Source: Bryoerythrophyllum caledonicum
Taxonomy: Eukaryota > Streptophyta > Bryopsida > Pottiales > Pottiaceae
Length of the DNA stretch: 64,000 nucleotides
Assembly: GCA_963971425.1 (NCBI GenBank)
Contig: OZ020526.1
Location: 6,289,976 to 6,353,975 of the forward strand
Reading direction: 5' to 3'
Made by a program: the position numbers and the translations under genes. This document shows, one piece after another, positions 47,600-60,400 of the stretch (positions are counted from its first letter, which is position 1; every line of letters starts with the position of its first letter). A model generated the notes under the pieces. It was not told the origin of the DNA. It was given only the letters and a program-made list of their open reading frames with translations, and searched no databases.

Positions 47600-50090
47600 T
47601 GTGAAACTGCCTTTGGCACCGAAGGATAAAAATCAGGCTGGAAGTAGATCTCCAGATAAAGAAACTTTGCCAGCCTCAACCTTCAAAATCGAAGAAGCTG
47701 CATACGAGCGATTATCAAAAGTCTGGAAGAGAGGGTCCTTCGGCACCGAAGGCCACGGATCGGCACACAATATATTAAATTTCCATAACGGACTTGTCAA
47801 GTTCTAAAAGCACCCACGTCATCATCTGATGCAGAAAGTCGTGAACTCATCACTAATTTCGTCCTTCGGCACCGAAAGCCCTGTGGTCACCTAAGTTCTC
47901 AACGACATGATGATGCGCAATAGAGTTCTCAAATAGACATCGGAAGCTAGCATCCGAGACTCACAGGTTTCTATGATTATACGTTGAACCATACTGGATG
48001 TCAATATTACTTTGACCTTAAACGTTGTTTCTAGAAAAATTCGGCCTGCTGGATCATCTCCTTTGCCACCGAAGGCCCTCCGTGTCAAGAATAATTGAAG
48101 TGAAGTGAAGGTCGCGATCAATACTTGGAACCTCACATTCCAACCTCAGTGTAACCTCCAAGCCCACACCGCGGCCGTGACACAGGCATACACATCTGCA
48201 CGAGCATACATATGAATAATATGGCGGACTGAATAATATGGCACACTGAATAGTATGAGCTCATGCTCGACACTGAATAATACGGCACACTGTGGCACAC
48301 ATATGACACACTGTGCGATGATGCGGCTACTTGTGTCGAGCTGTGATGAGGCACTCTCACATAAACATCGGCATTCTCAGTGCTCACATGAACAACGGTA
48401 CTCTCGCATTAACTTCGCCACTCTCAAATGAACATCGGCACTCTCACATGAACATCGGCACTCTCCATACTTCGGCACCGGAACCCTGATCATACTTTGA
48501 GTCCTTCGGCACCGAAACCCTGATCATACTTTGAGTCCTTCGGCACCGAAACCTTGATCATATTTGTGTCTTCGGCACCTAAACACTAGCATACACTTCG
48601 GCACCTAAACCATACACTTCGGCACTTCACATACATTTGAATAATATGGCACACTGAAAATTATGAGCTCATGCTCCACACTGAATAATATGGCACACTG
48701 TCGATGGTGCGGCCGCCTGTGTTGTGTCGTGTCGTGTCGCGGCCGCATGAGCTCCTGTCGATCATGCGGCACTAAGGTGCTCCCTTGAACATCAACACTT
48801 TCTATACTTCGGCACCGAAACCCTGATAATACTTTCCATACTTCGGCACCAAAAACCATACACTTCGGCACCGAAACCCTAGTGGGACTGCAAGTCAACA
48901 CAATGTGCGCACCGATGCCGGACAAGGAGGGCCTGACCCGGCGGAACTTGGCACCAATAGTATACACTTCTCCCCACCCCCTCGCGTTACAGGTTGACAA
49001 CACTCCCTCCTGCAAAGTCACGAGCTCGACACAGGCATCGACACGAGCTCATGACAGGCCATCGACACGTGAAAGGTGAGGCTCATCACTCGTTACCACC
49101 ATGGTAGGTCTCTATCCTACCATCGAAAGTTGATAGGGCAGAAATTTGAATGAAACCACGACGCTCGCAAGAGGCCGTGCGATTCAACAAGTTATCATGA
49201 TTCACCGCAATACCGGCATCGGCATTTCATCTAATATATACGTCCCTTCCTGGCCAGCCGAGTTGGGAGTTTGTGCACGTATTAGTTCTAGAATTACTAC
49301 GATTATCCGAGTAGCCAAGGTACCATCGAAGAAAACTGATTTAATAAGCCATTCGCAGTTTCAAGGTACCATCAAAGAAAACTAATTTAATAAGCCATTC
49401 GCAGTTTCAAGGTACCATCGAAGAAAACTGATTTAATAAGCCATTCGCAGTTTCACAGTACAAAAGAGTTTATACTTACACATACATGGCTTAATCTTTG
49501 AGACATCCATATGACTACTAGCAGGATCAACCAGGTCGCTATTCCTTTCAAAAGTACAGCCCCCCAATATTCCTTCACTCATTTCATGCCGTAGCAACAG
49601 AAAGTCCCAATTCTATCGACATTGCTTTAGGTGCTGACCAGTGTCATATGGTCCCCCACCACCACTGTGATCGTAACCCATGCCAACTTGTACAACACAC
49701 CCAACCCCAAGACGCCTGTCCCAACACGTGGTGCCCTCAATCATGTTCCCACAACACTCAGCCTTCCCCACCGTCACCCTCCAAGAAAACAGCTTATTAT
49801 ATAATATTGACGTCGCTTCTTCATCCAACGAAGTCAAACCCTTGACACGAAATAGACACCGAAGGCAGGCTGGATCACCTCCTTCGGCACCGAAGGTCGT
49901 CAGTTTATAGAAAAGTTCAGAGTCGGTTGCTTCCTACATCTACTTCGACTTACGATGCAGGCGCCACCAAACTCGCGAGGCTGCTGTAGTAGAAGCAACA
50001 CTCCTGCTATTAGGTTATCATAGGTCTCGAAGGTGATGAGTCTCGGATGCTAAGCAGTGGCAAGCATGCTCCTTCGGCAGCGAAGGAGTC
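47600..50090. repeat. Dispersed CTTCGGCACCGAAG motif array
   Basis: At least 14 copies or close variants of the imperfect palindrome CTTCGGCACCGAAG lie here, for example near 47738, 47862, 48508, 48539, 48808, 48866, 49881 and 50071. Between 48180 and 48960 they alternate with GAATAATATGGCACACTG and CACTCTCACATGAACATCGG repeats. Further copies occur near 42843 and 61300. The stretch has no supported gene. Confidence 0.8.
49090..49536 (-). pseudogene. 18S rRNA 5' fragment, antisense, rearranged
   Basis: The reverse complement begins ACCTGGTTGATCCTGCTAGT, the 5' end of eukaryotic 18S rRNA. It continues through AAACTGCGAATGGCTTATTA, GCTACTCGGATAATCGTAGT and TTTCTGCCCTATCAACTTTC to CTACCATGGTGGTAACGAGT. 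A 46-bp block (GGTACCATCGAAG...GCCATTCGCAGTTTCAA, 49318-49455) is present three times where rRNA has one. Substitutions are scattered, and homology stops near 49090. It is a non-functional rDNA capture within the giant element. Confidence 0.9.
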
Positions 50091-50099
50091 TCATTGACC

Positions 50100-50185
50100 C
50101 TTGCGAACTTCACGTCTTCAGATCCAGATCCAGATCGAGATCGAGATCGACATCAAGATCGAGATCGAGATCGACGTCGAAGTTC
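50100..50185 (+). repeat. GATCGA/GATCCA simple repeat
   Basis: CCAGATC and GAGATCGAGATCGA units run for about 80 bp. Confidence 0.85.
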
Positions 50186-50189
50186 CAGA

Positions 50190-51780
50190 TCCGACAGAAC
50201 TTCAAAGTTACTTCACATCTTCAGAGTCGAGATCATACTATGGAGCTTCATAGAATCAAGATCTAGCGTTAAAGTCTCAGTACCCCAACAAAGAATAGTT
50301 CAAAATCCAGATCCGACACTGAAATCTAGAATCCAGATTCAAACTGACGATTCAGTTCAGCAATGATCGACAAACTTTGCGAATGCGCTTGAAGCAAAAG
50401 AGTGGCGGACTGAGATGATCAACTGCCGAACACACCTGACGAAGTGGCAAAATGCTTGCAATCCTTGCGAACTCAAACCCTCTCAAACCCTTCGCGCACA
50501 CACCGCAACACTGAGAACATCAGGCCGCTCCCAAAAATCTCCCTGAAAACAACTTCGCCCCCTCTCCGACAACACTCAAAGGAGAAATCAAACAGACGTG
50601 AACCTCCCCAATGACCTACCAACTTCTCATCCATTATACGCACATCCATTCAAAGGCACAACTTCATTCACATGATTACATCCCGTTTCACACCAAAACA
50701 CTTAAATAAAACTACTTGGAGATGCATGGTTGAAAGACTAATTGAAACAATTAATTACCACTATTAACCATTTGATATAAAATTTTAGTCATCATACTTT
50801 GACTCAAGATATAGGCATACTTTCCGCTTCCCCTTGACGTACCCCTAGAATTCCTTGACAATTTCACACTAAAAACACTTCAAAACTACCTTTCTAAGAT
50901 GTGGCGTTGCAATATTGGGTGTAAAAACTTCCTACTATATCCAACCGTAGGATCTTCTAGTTCACTACTACAATGTGACACATAAAAAATTTCATAAAAT
51001 TTGACCGTACGGATTGTAAAAATCAGAGTCTAGTGAAAAATGCACTGTGGTTTTTTCGTTCCCAGTGCGGACAGTGTCAGCGTTCTTTGACTCAAGATAT
51101 TGGCATACATTTGTACTACACATTGCATAATTCTATGGATCTATGTTCTACCATGTGGTGGTCATTACACGCTCAAAATCACACATAGTGAAGGTGTTTG
51201 TAATAAGAAAATATATTGCAGATACTTCAGGTTTAAAAAGTAGCCATGTATTTTGGAAAGCAATTTAATTTTTTAGATAGAAAAAAAATTTAGATCTAAA
51301 ATCCAAACATACTCCAAAGCCCCTAAAGCCCACTCATGATATAGACGAAAATTCAAAATATTACACCACATCAGAAAAGTTATGAAATTACCCTTTGAGA
51401 TTCATCGCCTGAAAAATCCATGTTTTCCTTGTCATATGCTGACTCCACAGGGTTGTTGTTGGTCATGCGCAAATTGTCATCTTCTCCCATGACTATAACA
51501 CTTTGCATTCCTTGAACGATGTCGTCCCTATTGCCTAATGTCGTAACACGAATTTTCAATTTTTTTTCAATTAGTTACTTAGGAAGGGTATCACCGTACA
51601 ACATTATAAAGTTTAGAGGTAAGTACTCCCCTAGTATTAGCTGTTAGGAAGAATTAGGGTAGGTAGAATACAGGGACTTTAGATAGGGTTAAAAAGGACA
51701 AGTAGTGGTCTAAACCGGACCCTAACACCTTAGCCCAAGCGGGTAGGTGGAAGGCTTGGAGAGGACTTCAACCAATAGGA
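50190..51780. other. AT-rich interior of giant element, no gene
   Basis: No coding frame or terminal repeat was found. Pieces resemble degenerate transposon sequence. Confidence 0.45.
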
Positions 51781-51786
51781 ACTTAG

Positions 51787-51856
51787 AAGCCCCACCGGCA
51801 ACGGCAAGGAAGCCCCACCGGCAACGGCAAGGAAGCCCCACTGGCAACGGCACGGA
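51787..51856 (+). repeat. 23-bp tandem repeat, three copies
   Basis: AAGCCCCACCGGCAACGGCA plus AGG repeats three times, the last copy with two substitutions. Confidence 0.9.
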
Positions 51857-51929
51857 AGCTCACCAAAGCCCTAGTATAATAACCGGGTTGGAGGACTCCA
51901 CATCACACCACTAGATAGCTGGAGTAGCT

Positions 51930-52950
51930 CCGAGCTGGAAGAGTGCTCTCGCAGGTCCGAGCTGCAGGGTGCTCTCGTAGGTCCGAGCACGAGCACGGAG
52001 AAGAGCTTCCCCACCGACATCCGAGCACGAGCACGAAGGAGAGTCCAGCCCGAGCAAGAAGGGAGCTCTCGCAGGTCCGAGCTGCAGGGTACTCTCGCAG
52101 GTCCGAGCACGAGCACGAAGAAGAGTCCAGCCCGACCTGGAAAGGTGCTCTCGTAGGTCCGAGCACGAGCACGAAGGAGAGTCCAGCCCGAGCAAGAAGG
52201 GTGCTCTCGTAGGTCCGAGCACAAGCATGAAGGAGAGTCCAGCCCAAACACGAAGTAGGGCCGAGCACGAGCACGGAGAAGAGCTTCCCCACCGACATCC
52301 GAGCACGAGCACGAAGGAGAGTCCAGCCCGAGCAAGAAGGGAGCTCTCGCAGGTCCGAGCTGCAGGGTACTCTCGTAGGTCCGAGCACGAGCACAAAGAA
52401 GAGTCCAGCCCGACCTGGAGAGGTGCTCTCGTAGGTCCGAGCACGAGCACGAAGGAGAGTCCAGCCCGAGCAAGAAGGGTGCTCTCGCAGGTCCGAGCTG
52501 CAGGGTGCTCTCGCAGGTCCGAGCATGAGCACGAAGGAGAGTTCCAGCCCAAGCAGGGAGGAGAGCTCCCACACCGACATCCGGGCACCGACATCCGAGC
52601 ACGAGCACGAAGGAGAGTCCAGCACGAGCACGGAGGAGAGCTCCCATATCGACATCCGGGCACCAACACCCGAGTTGAGGTAAGTCGCAGGGCCGAGCTG
52701 GAGGGTGCTCTCGTAGGTCCGAGCACGAGTAGGAAGGAGAGTCCAGCCCGAACACGAAGTAAGTCCGAGCACGAGCACGGAGAAGAGCTCCCCCACCGAC
52801 ATCCGAGCACGAGCACAAAGGAGAGTCGAGCACGAGCACGAAGAAGAGTCCAGCCCGAGCTGGAAGGGTGCTCTTGCAGGTCCGAGCTGGAGGGTGCTCT
52901 CGTAGGTCCGAGCAGGAGCACGAAGGAGAGTCCAGCCCGGGCACAAAGGC
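51930..52950. repeat. 1-kb GC-rich minisatellite
   Basis: Units built from GTGCTCTCGTAGGTCCGAGC and ACGAGCACGAAGGAGAGTCC with AGCCCGAGCAAGAAGG recur more than ten times in variable order. Because stop codons are absent from the units, long frames open on both strands (up to 431 codons on the minus strand). These are repeat artefacts, not genes. Confidence 0.92.
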
Positions 52951-53117
52951 CTGGACACCTCCACACCAGAGCACAAGGAAGGAGGGCGTACTAACACCCG
53001 AGGGAGGAGAGCTCCAGAACCTGGGAGGAAGAGAGAGAGCTGAAGGGCCCAAGAGGGGAATTGAGGATCCAGGGCTAAGGTAAGAGAGGGAGGCCAAGGG
53101 AGGAAGCCTTGTCAAAA

Positions 53118-55079
53118 ATGACCTCCCTAACCAAGGAGGTCTTTCCCACAGTCCCAAGGGAGCCACTCGAGCTCACCAAATTAAAGGAAGATCTGTTGCG
53201 GATGGGTTGCCTTTCTCTCTTGGACTTCTGTTGGAGTTTTTGCATAGACTCCACGGTGCAGGAGCTACGATAAGATCCGCTACCAGAGCCGGAGGGAAGT
53301 AGCATCCGCGCTTGCCCAGACCGGTCGACCATGGGAAGATGGCAGGAGGTGTACGGATTCCCGCGACAGGGGGCGGGCTTCACGAGTTTGAAGAAAGAGG
53401 AGTACGCCAAGGGGCTCTTTGGTACCAAGGATGCCAAGAATGGCTATGCATTGCAAGATTGCCAAGATCCTCGAGCGAAGAGGGTTTTTGCTTTCCTTGT
53501 GCCAATCTTCCACCCGGAGAAACCTACCCGAGTCACGATCACCCTAGCTAACACCCTCTATGGTGCCTATCTCGGAGAGCGGATGGTGAATTGGGCGCTT
53601 ATCATGAAGGAGGTAGTGATGAGGTTGATGAAGAGTGTCAATAGCACAAGGCACTCCCCCATTTGTCCATACCTCATCCACCTCTATCACCACTTCAAGG
53701 AAACCACTCAGGAGGAGGCTATGGCGTACGGCACGCAGCTGATGATGAAGAAGTTTGAAGGGACGGAGTCGGAGCCCAAGCCGGGATCGGAGGGAGGAAG
53801 TAGCTCTTCGCAGTCAGAGGGAGAAGCTCTCCCACCTCCCAAGCGACAACGACCAAGCCAAGGAGGAGCACCTTCCACCCGAACTCGAGCTGCTGCCCGG
53901 GTAGCCGCTACAGGCTTAGCTCAACTTGGAGGGAAGACTTATCGTGCCTCCAAGTTGGTGGAGGCTCTGTGGGTGTATGTGGACGATGTGGACAAGACCT
54001 TGGGTCAGTTGGGCAGCCTGATTGGCAATACCTCTTACCAAGGATTAGTCGCAGCGGCTAAGGAGAAGATGGGAGGAGTCGGTGACCTCCGCCTTATGGA
54101 ATAGAAGGTGAACCGACTCACTTTGGAAGTAACCAAGATGAAGAGTCGGGCCTTGGAGGCCGAGCGGAGTTGCAAGGAGGCCCTTCTCCAAGCCAATGCC
54201 TCGACCTCGGCGTTGCAACAAGTGGAGGAGGCATTGCACGTCCCGGCGGAGGCGGTGATGAAAGCGAAGATGTTTGATGCGAGGTTGGAGAGGGATGGTC
54301 ACATTTCCAGCAAGAAGGTAATTGCCTTCTTGATGGAGCAAACCGTAAAGATCGAAGAGACGTATGCTAACATGAGGTTATTGGTAAGCAACCTCACCCA
54401 TATTCTACCCAAGTTCGTGGAGGATTCTGACAAGGATGATGACTCGGGTTCGGATGCGGATTCGGAGAAGCAAGACTCGGGTGACCAAGGACCTCCGCCG
54501 GGGAAGGGAGTGATTGATCTCGATAGTCCTGACCTGCCTTCTCGAATTCCCACTGTGGGAGTCCCCGCCTGTCCCTCCCCTTCAGATCTCACCACACAAG
54601 TACAGAGTGGGAGGAAAAATGGCTTGGGTGCCACGATGGAGCCTCCGCGAACGACTCTCCTTCGCCAGTTTTCCCTTGGAGACCCCGTCCGCGCGACACC
54701 GACGGTTACTCCTTTGCCGGGTATGTCTCTTTTTGGGAAAACCACGAATGAGAGTTCGGCATACTTGCACCTTCCAGTACAACAAGAGGTCTTCACTGGG
54801 ACTCCGAGTCTCACACCGACCCTTCCGCCCCGAATCGAGCCCCACCGAAGCACGACTTCCGTGCTACTCGCTCCGGGGGGTCCGGATGCCTCCGTGACTT
54901 CGATGGAGGCCTTGCCTCGGGCATCCATGGCCGGATCGGCACCCTCTTCATCTGCGGATCTGTTATCACCACTTGTGACACTCGCGAAGGCTGCGGCGCA
55001 CCCGACTTCCAGCAAGAGTTCAAAGAAGCGGAAGAGGAGGGAAGAGAAGAGAAGACTTGAGGAGTTGACCCGGAAGTAG
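53118..55079 (+). pseudogene. Gag-like coiled-coil protein with in-frame stops
   Basis: One frame runs from an ATG at 53118 (MTSLTKEVFPTVPREPLELT) to a stop at 55077-55079, about 653 codons, broken by a TAA near 53270 and a TAG at 54102-54104. The middle holds RWQEVYGFPRQGAGF and RVTITLANTLYGAYLGERMV. A glutamate-lysine heptad-like region (VNRLTLEVTKMKSRALEAER) suggests a coiled coil. Then come an acidic stretch and a basic C-terminus (SSKKRKRREEKRRLEELTRK). I do not recognise a named domain. Size, layout and the surrounding tandem repeats resemble gag-like proteins of non-autonomous plant retroelements, but no LTR pair or primer-binding site was found. Confidence 0.5.
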
Positions 55080-56100
55080 GGTCAGAATCTTAGTGGGTAG
55101 GTCACTGTTCATTCGCGGACTAGGCCCCGTCTTGACTTTGGGTTTTGACTTGGTTTTGCCTTGGGTTTTGTGTAATAAGTGACCTCTGACGGTGCACGTC
55201 GTGTGGAGTGGCAGCTACCGCCGCCAAGAGTAGTTAATGTCACCGTTAGAAGGTATCTTTGAGTTTGGACTCTTGTGTGAGTCCTTCGCGGTATAAGAGA
55301 GGAGTCCCGTGGCACCTCTTTTCACTGCTTGATGTGTGTATTTGCTTTCAGTTGAATTCTAAACCTACGCTCTGAGAAGACCTTCGATGGTTGGAGAGCT
55401 CGGATTGCATACATGACTGTGAGTGCCATTTCAAGTAGTCCACTCCTCGAGTCCATACTAACTATCTAATCACTGTTTCCTTGTTCCATCAAAGTAGATT
55501 AGTCCGGGTGGGTGGGAATAACAGGTGAGGTGAGAAGATAGATAGTAGGGGCGTGACTCCAACTCTAACTGTTACAGTCGTTTCCTTGTTCCATCAAGTA
55601 GATTAGTTGGGTGGATGGGAATAACAGGTGAGATTGTACGTGTCTAGGGAAGGACGAGGGGGGAGTGACGGATGTATGAGGGTCATAAGTGAGTCTTGAG
55701 TGACCTCCCGGCGTACCGATTGGTGTCGGTTGTGAAGACTCATGTCACTCCCTGAAACATCCCACCCCCAGTTGCATCGGAGGTGGAGGGAGACTGGGAG
55801 GAGGACGGATAGTGGGCGGGTAGGCCCCTTGCTCACTTACATTACGACGCTCCCAGCCTTGGAAACACGGGTCTAACATCCCTTCGGGGGGATCTCAGTG
55901 ACACCATAACCATCCAAGTGAGTGAGTTGAGTTAGAAGGAGAGAATGGGAGGTAGAATAGCTGTTACTTGTGTTCAACGCTAAAATCTCTATGAGTCCAC
56001 GAACTACGTCCGGGGTGATATAATCCTTATCCGGATACTCATGTACTCCGAATGTCTATAGTGTGCATAGTTGTAAAGATAACCCCCCCATTAACCGGGG
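55080..56100. other. Non-coding flank of the gag-like ORF
   Basis: A direct repeat of about 55 bp (GTTTCCTTGTTCCATCAA...GGGAATAACAGGTGAG) occurs at about 55486 and 55580. No gene is supported. Confidence 0.5.
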
Positions 56101-56105
56101 CTAAG

Positions 56106-56396
56106 TCGAAGTAGGCTCCTACTCGAAGGTCCCTACCTCCGATGCGAAGTAGGCTCCTACCCGAAGGTCCCTACCTCCGATGCGAAGTAGGCTCCTACTC
56201 GAAGGTCCCTACCTCCGAGCGAAGTAGGCTCCTACCCGAAGGTCCCTACCTCCGAGCGAAGTAGGCTCCTACCCGAAGGTCCCTACCTCCGAGCGAAGTA
56301 GGCTCCTACCCGAAGGTCCCTACCTCCGAGCGAAGTAGGCTCCTACCCGAAGGTCCCTACCTCCGAGCGAAGTAGGCTCCTACCCGAGGGAAAACA
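56106..56396 (+). repeat. 37-38-bp tandem repeat, about eight copies
   Basis: The unit GAAGTAGGCTCCTACCCGAA plus GGTCCCTACCTCCGAGC is repeated nearly perfectly. The first copies carry CCGATGC and the later ones CCGAGC. Confidence 0.93.
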
Positions 56397-56399
56397 CTC

Positions 56400-57486
56400 G
56401 TACGGAGAGCGGGGTGGTGGATGTAGATGACGCTCAGGCGTTGTAATCTAACCCTTTTTCCTTCTTTCCTTGGATGTAACTATTGTGATATAGGTAACAT
56501 TATGTAAATATAAGCTGGTTGTTAGTCGTTGTAGTTCACGGTGATTCTCTGTGGGAACGATTACCTTAAGGGTATCTTTGTGTTAAGATGTGAATAGTTG
56601 CCAACACGTACTATGACACCTAATAAACTCGCAATGCCGGTCTCCTCCTCCTCGCGCTCGAAATGGTCACCACACACCATGTTATCAAAAGTTGAACTAA
56701 GCGAAGTCCCATCCAAATCCAATCTCCTAGACCTTGTTCGTCGTGCCATTCTAGACTTCAGGAGTTGCTTTGGAGTGGAAAACCTGAATCTAGACTTATA
56801 GCGTCTGCGCTTCACCTCCTCCTGCATTCCTCTTTTCAACCACTACACATTAACGTTAAAGCATTTCCACACGATAGTTATGCGGTCCCACTTGCTACCC
56901 TAAAGTTCAAAGATACCAACCACTCAGCTATATTGAATAGGCGTAAATATTATATGTAATGACAATATTAGTTCATAACCAAAATTAATCAATGCTAACT
57001 GTCATCTGCATTATTTGCCCACTACCTTCTACTATGATATGTTAGAAATAAACTCAAGTATCACAATATTTAAAACCCAATTTCTAAATACTCGTTAAGG
57101 CATCGTCACTTGCACCCCACGAGATTAATGCTTTAAGATTTAACTTGCAATAACCTTTCTTGTAGCTTCCATTTTAGCTTCCTTTCCACTTTTTCATTGG
57201 ACTATTAGATCAACGTGTATCGTAACATAATTTTAGACATTTCTAATTTCATACATGCTAGCCGCCAGCTGCTGCTCATCTGTAACTAGCACTTCTAAAA
57301 AACTTACCAAACTATTAAAACTTACATTTTAAATTCACTAAATTAATATACTCACAACGTCTCTATTCTATTTCAACCCTTCTTTTTCTACCATATATCC
57401 ATTCATACAAATTCCCACATTCGTAAGAGTGTTCGTACCGGGTGAGTTCCGTAGTAGTAGCAGCAGTTTACGTCCCCCCACACGCC
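56400..57486. other. Non-coding region upstream of transposase
   Basis: AT-rich, with no supported gene. It should include the promoter of the transposase gene. Confidence 0.4.
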
Positions 57487-60400
57487 ATGGCTATGGCAAC
57501 TATTCGTGGTGGAGATGGAAGCGTTCCGATCTCCGTCCCTCTAGGTGACGATGACGTAGCATGGGTCTTTGAATCGATGCTCACTCATCGTTTCAATTAT
57601 GCTATGAGGTCTATGTGGATTGAGGAGGAAGTCTTTGATCCAAACGGAGAGTTAGTACTGTCTACAATTATGCAGAAGAAACATATCCATGATGGTGACC
57701 TTCTCTGGAGACTTTTGCCAGGAAAATATAGGGTTTACGGAAATCCAATCCTTTGCCCCTCTATTCCCACTTCAGAGTCAAAGAAGCCGACTTTGTATTT
57801 GTCTCCTCCAGCTCCAGTCAAAGTTAAATCATTTGATAGTGCGACTATCCTACTTAGTGAGTCCTTAGATGATGAATCCGTTCCTAGATCAAATTCCCGT
57901 TTCTCCTTCCTATCTCCAATAACAGAAACTGTCTTTGAAGTCCCTGAAACTTTGTCACAGTCAGTCTCTACTCTGCCGTCTCAGAATTCACGTCCTCCTC
58001 TTCATCCAGCCTCAGATCCTACAAGCATCCTCAATTGTCTTAAGCAGTTACAGTACAGACTACGTGGAAAGAGTGATTTGAAATTTTTGGATCTGGATGC
58101 TCTACGGTGTGAGAAAGTCCAATTTCTTCTTTCAGAGTTCAATGGTGATGTAATGTTTGAGTTCCCACCCATGCCGAGTAATTTGTCTCCATCATACGCT
58201 CGTAAAATGGAAGGGATGGACAAAAGATATGATGGTCATCTATGGACCAAAACACATACTACTAACATTGTCAATGACTATGGTCTTACCTTCAGATACT
58301 CAAGTTGTGTCGGTCACCTCCAATGCATGAACGACAGTTGTCCGAGATTGCGTCGCTCCGGCTTCCACAACGACACGGAGTGGGATGGCATTACAACACA
58401 CGTATTTCTCGTAGGGGAGCAGCCACCGGCGCATTCCACTGTCCAATGTCGAATTTGTAAGTCTCCGCCCTCTTGCATTGCCTCTTGTCCGTGCAGAATG
58501 TATTACATTCTTAACAAGAGTGGAATTGGAAGAGCTTGTATTCACGTGGGCACCCACCAACATCCGACCGCAAAAGGAGTATGTCGAGAGTCTGTTCAAA
58601 GAGTTTCTGAGCTTGTGAGTAATGAGGTCCACAGAACCCCAACTGGCAAGAACTCTGCAATTGCTCTTGCCGCAAGTAAAGAGTTCTTGTCCACCGAATT
58701 GTTTGCACTTGATCGGGAGGGAGTCCCTGAACCCCTTCGTGGAGATTCCCTTGTGGCGGTGATGGAGAGATTTCGAATCCTAAGCTCACCCAACATCCGC
58801 AACGCTATCTCTACATTACGTCCCAATGAAAATGGAGGACCACTAGACAACATCATCAAACTCAAGTTGAAGAGTCCCTACGCATACATCCAAGATAGCG
58901 TTTTCCCGGGACAAGGAAAAGATAAGGTGTACCTCTTCAAGATGTCTGAAGAAGGTCCAGGGAGCGGTGTGGATCTCGTAAGGCGAATGCAAATTGGCGG
59001 AGACCTGCAGAACTCCTGGATCATGTTCGACCATGTCAAACGTGTGAAGGGTTGGACTACAATGGCATGCCATGTGTACGATCCTGAATACTGCCGGGTG
59101 ATGAGCATCGCCATATGTGATATGTAGAGCGAGGACGTTGAGTCTCAGAAGTTGATGTGGTCAGCTCTCAACAATGTGATGGCTCGCCACGGTATCACAA
59201 ACCCTAATTTCAAGGGTTTCATGGCGGATAGTGCGCAGGCTAACTGGAACGCTATGAGGATAATCTACGGAAGCGGCGACCCAACGGCAAAGATGGTTGA
59301 TAGAGAGAGGACATGCTTTCTTCACTGGGTAACGTCACTCAATCGGCACACAAAGAAGCTTATCCAAACTGATTTACAAGACCAACATATCAAGCTATGT
59401 AGACAGTATAGAGATGCAAAATCATTTGAAGAGGCCGAAGTATTATACCTCGGCATTAAAGGTTGGTGGCTCTCATCTCGTGCAGCAACGGAGGAGGCTG
59501 TATGTGAGCTGGACGATTGGCTCGGTTTTTGGCACTTCCGCTACCACCAATGGGGTAGCTTCATGGACATGGTAAGTTATCACAAACCTAACCCTACATT
59601 GATTTACCTCCTTCTATACATACTCTACGTCTTCTAAACACTAGCCCTAAGCCTATGTATCTTCGCTCTTCGATTTCACATGCCCTAACCTAAATCCCTG
59701 AATTTTGTTGACTGCTCGACAGGACCTCGACATTGAAGAATTGGCTGAAATGCCATCCTGCAACCTATATGAGACGGTGCACAATAGATGGTTACAAATG
59801 TCGGGCAATAGAGGGACGTGCTTATATGTTGCTACGACAGACGATATGATGCGTGCAATGATGCAAACCACAAACTATTGGGCCTATTTACAGGGTCACG
59901 CTTCGGGAACTGGGCCCCACCTCGACGAACTTCGTTTACGGGCAGCCCGACGATCTAAGGATCCACTAAAGGTTGCTACAGCAATCAAAAAGCTCCCTGG
60001 CGCAAATCAATTTGCTACTCAAGTTCCCCATTTGGAAGGCGAGGAGGTATTTGGATCCGCGAAGCGAAAACTAGATCTTCCGTCGGGATCTGATGAAGAC
60101 TCTCACCGCCATGATAAGGTGAACTACTCTCATCCCCGTGTACAAACCCGCTCTACTCGATCTCGAACAGACGTCGGTCCTTCAAGTGTGGTTATTACTC
60201 CACCCATAGAACCATTGTCAGACCGGGGCCACGCAACTTCAATCCTAGAAACTGAGTGCAATCCACATCCATGGCACATTGCTCGGTGCACTAAAGTCAC
60301 CAAGAAGTGCTATGCCGCCCAAGTGGGCCAGAAGACCAAATGTGGTGCCAAGGTATGCCGTGACAAGGTAAAAGGGCACTCCTGCCCCTACTTACAATGG

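Noticed and set aside
51871-53166. Long open frames on both strands (up to 431 codons)
   Set aside because: They lie in a minisatellite whose repeat unit lacks stops in several frames, so the proteins are just repeat translations such as SCSDLREHP.
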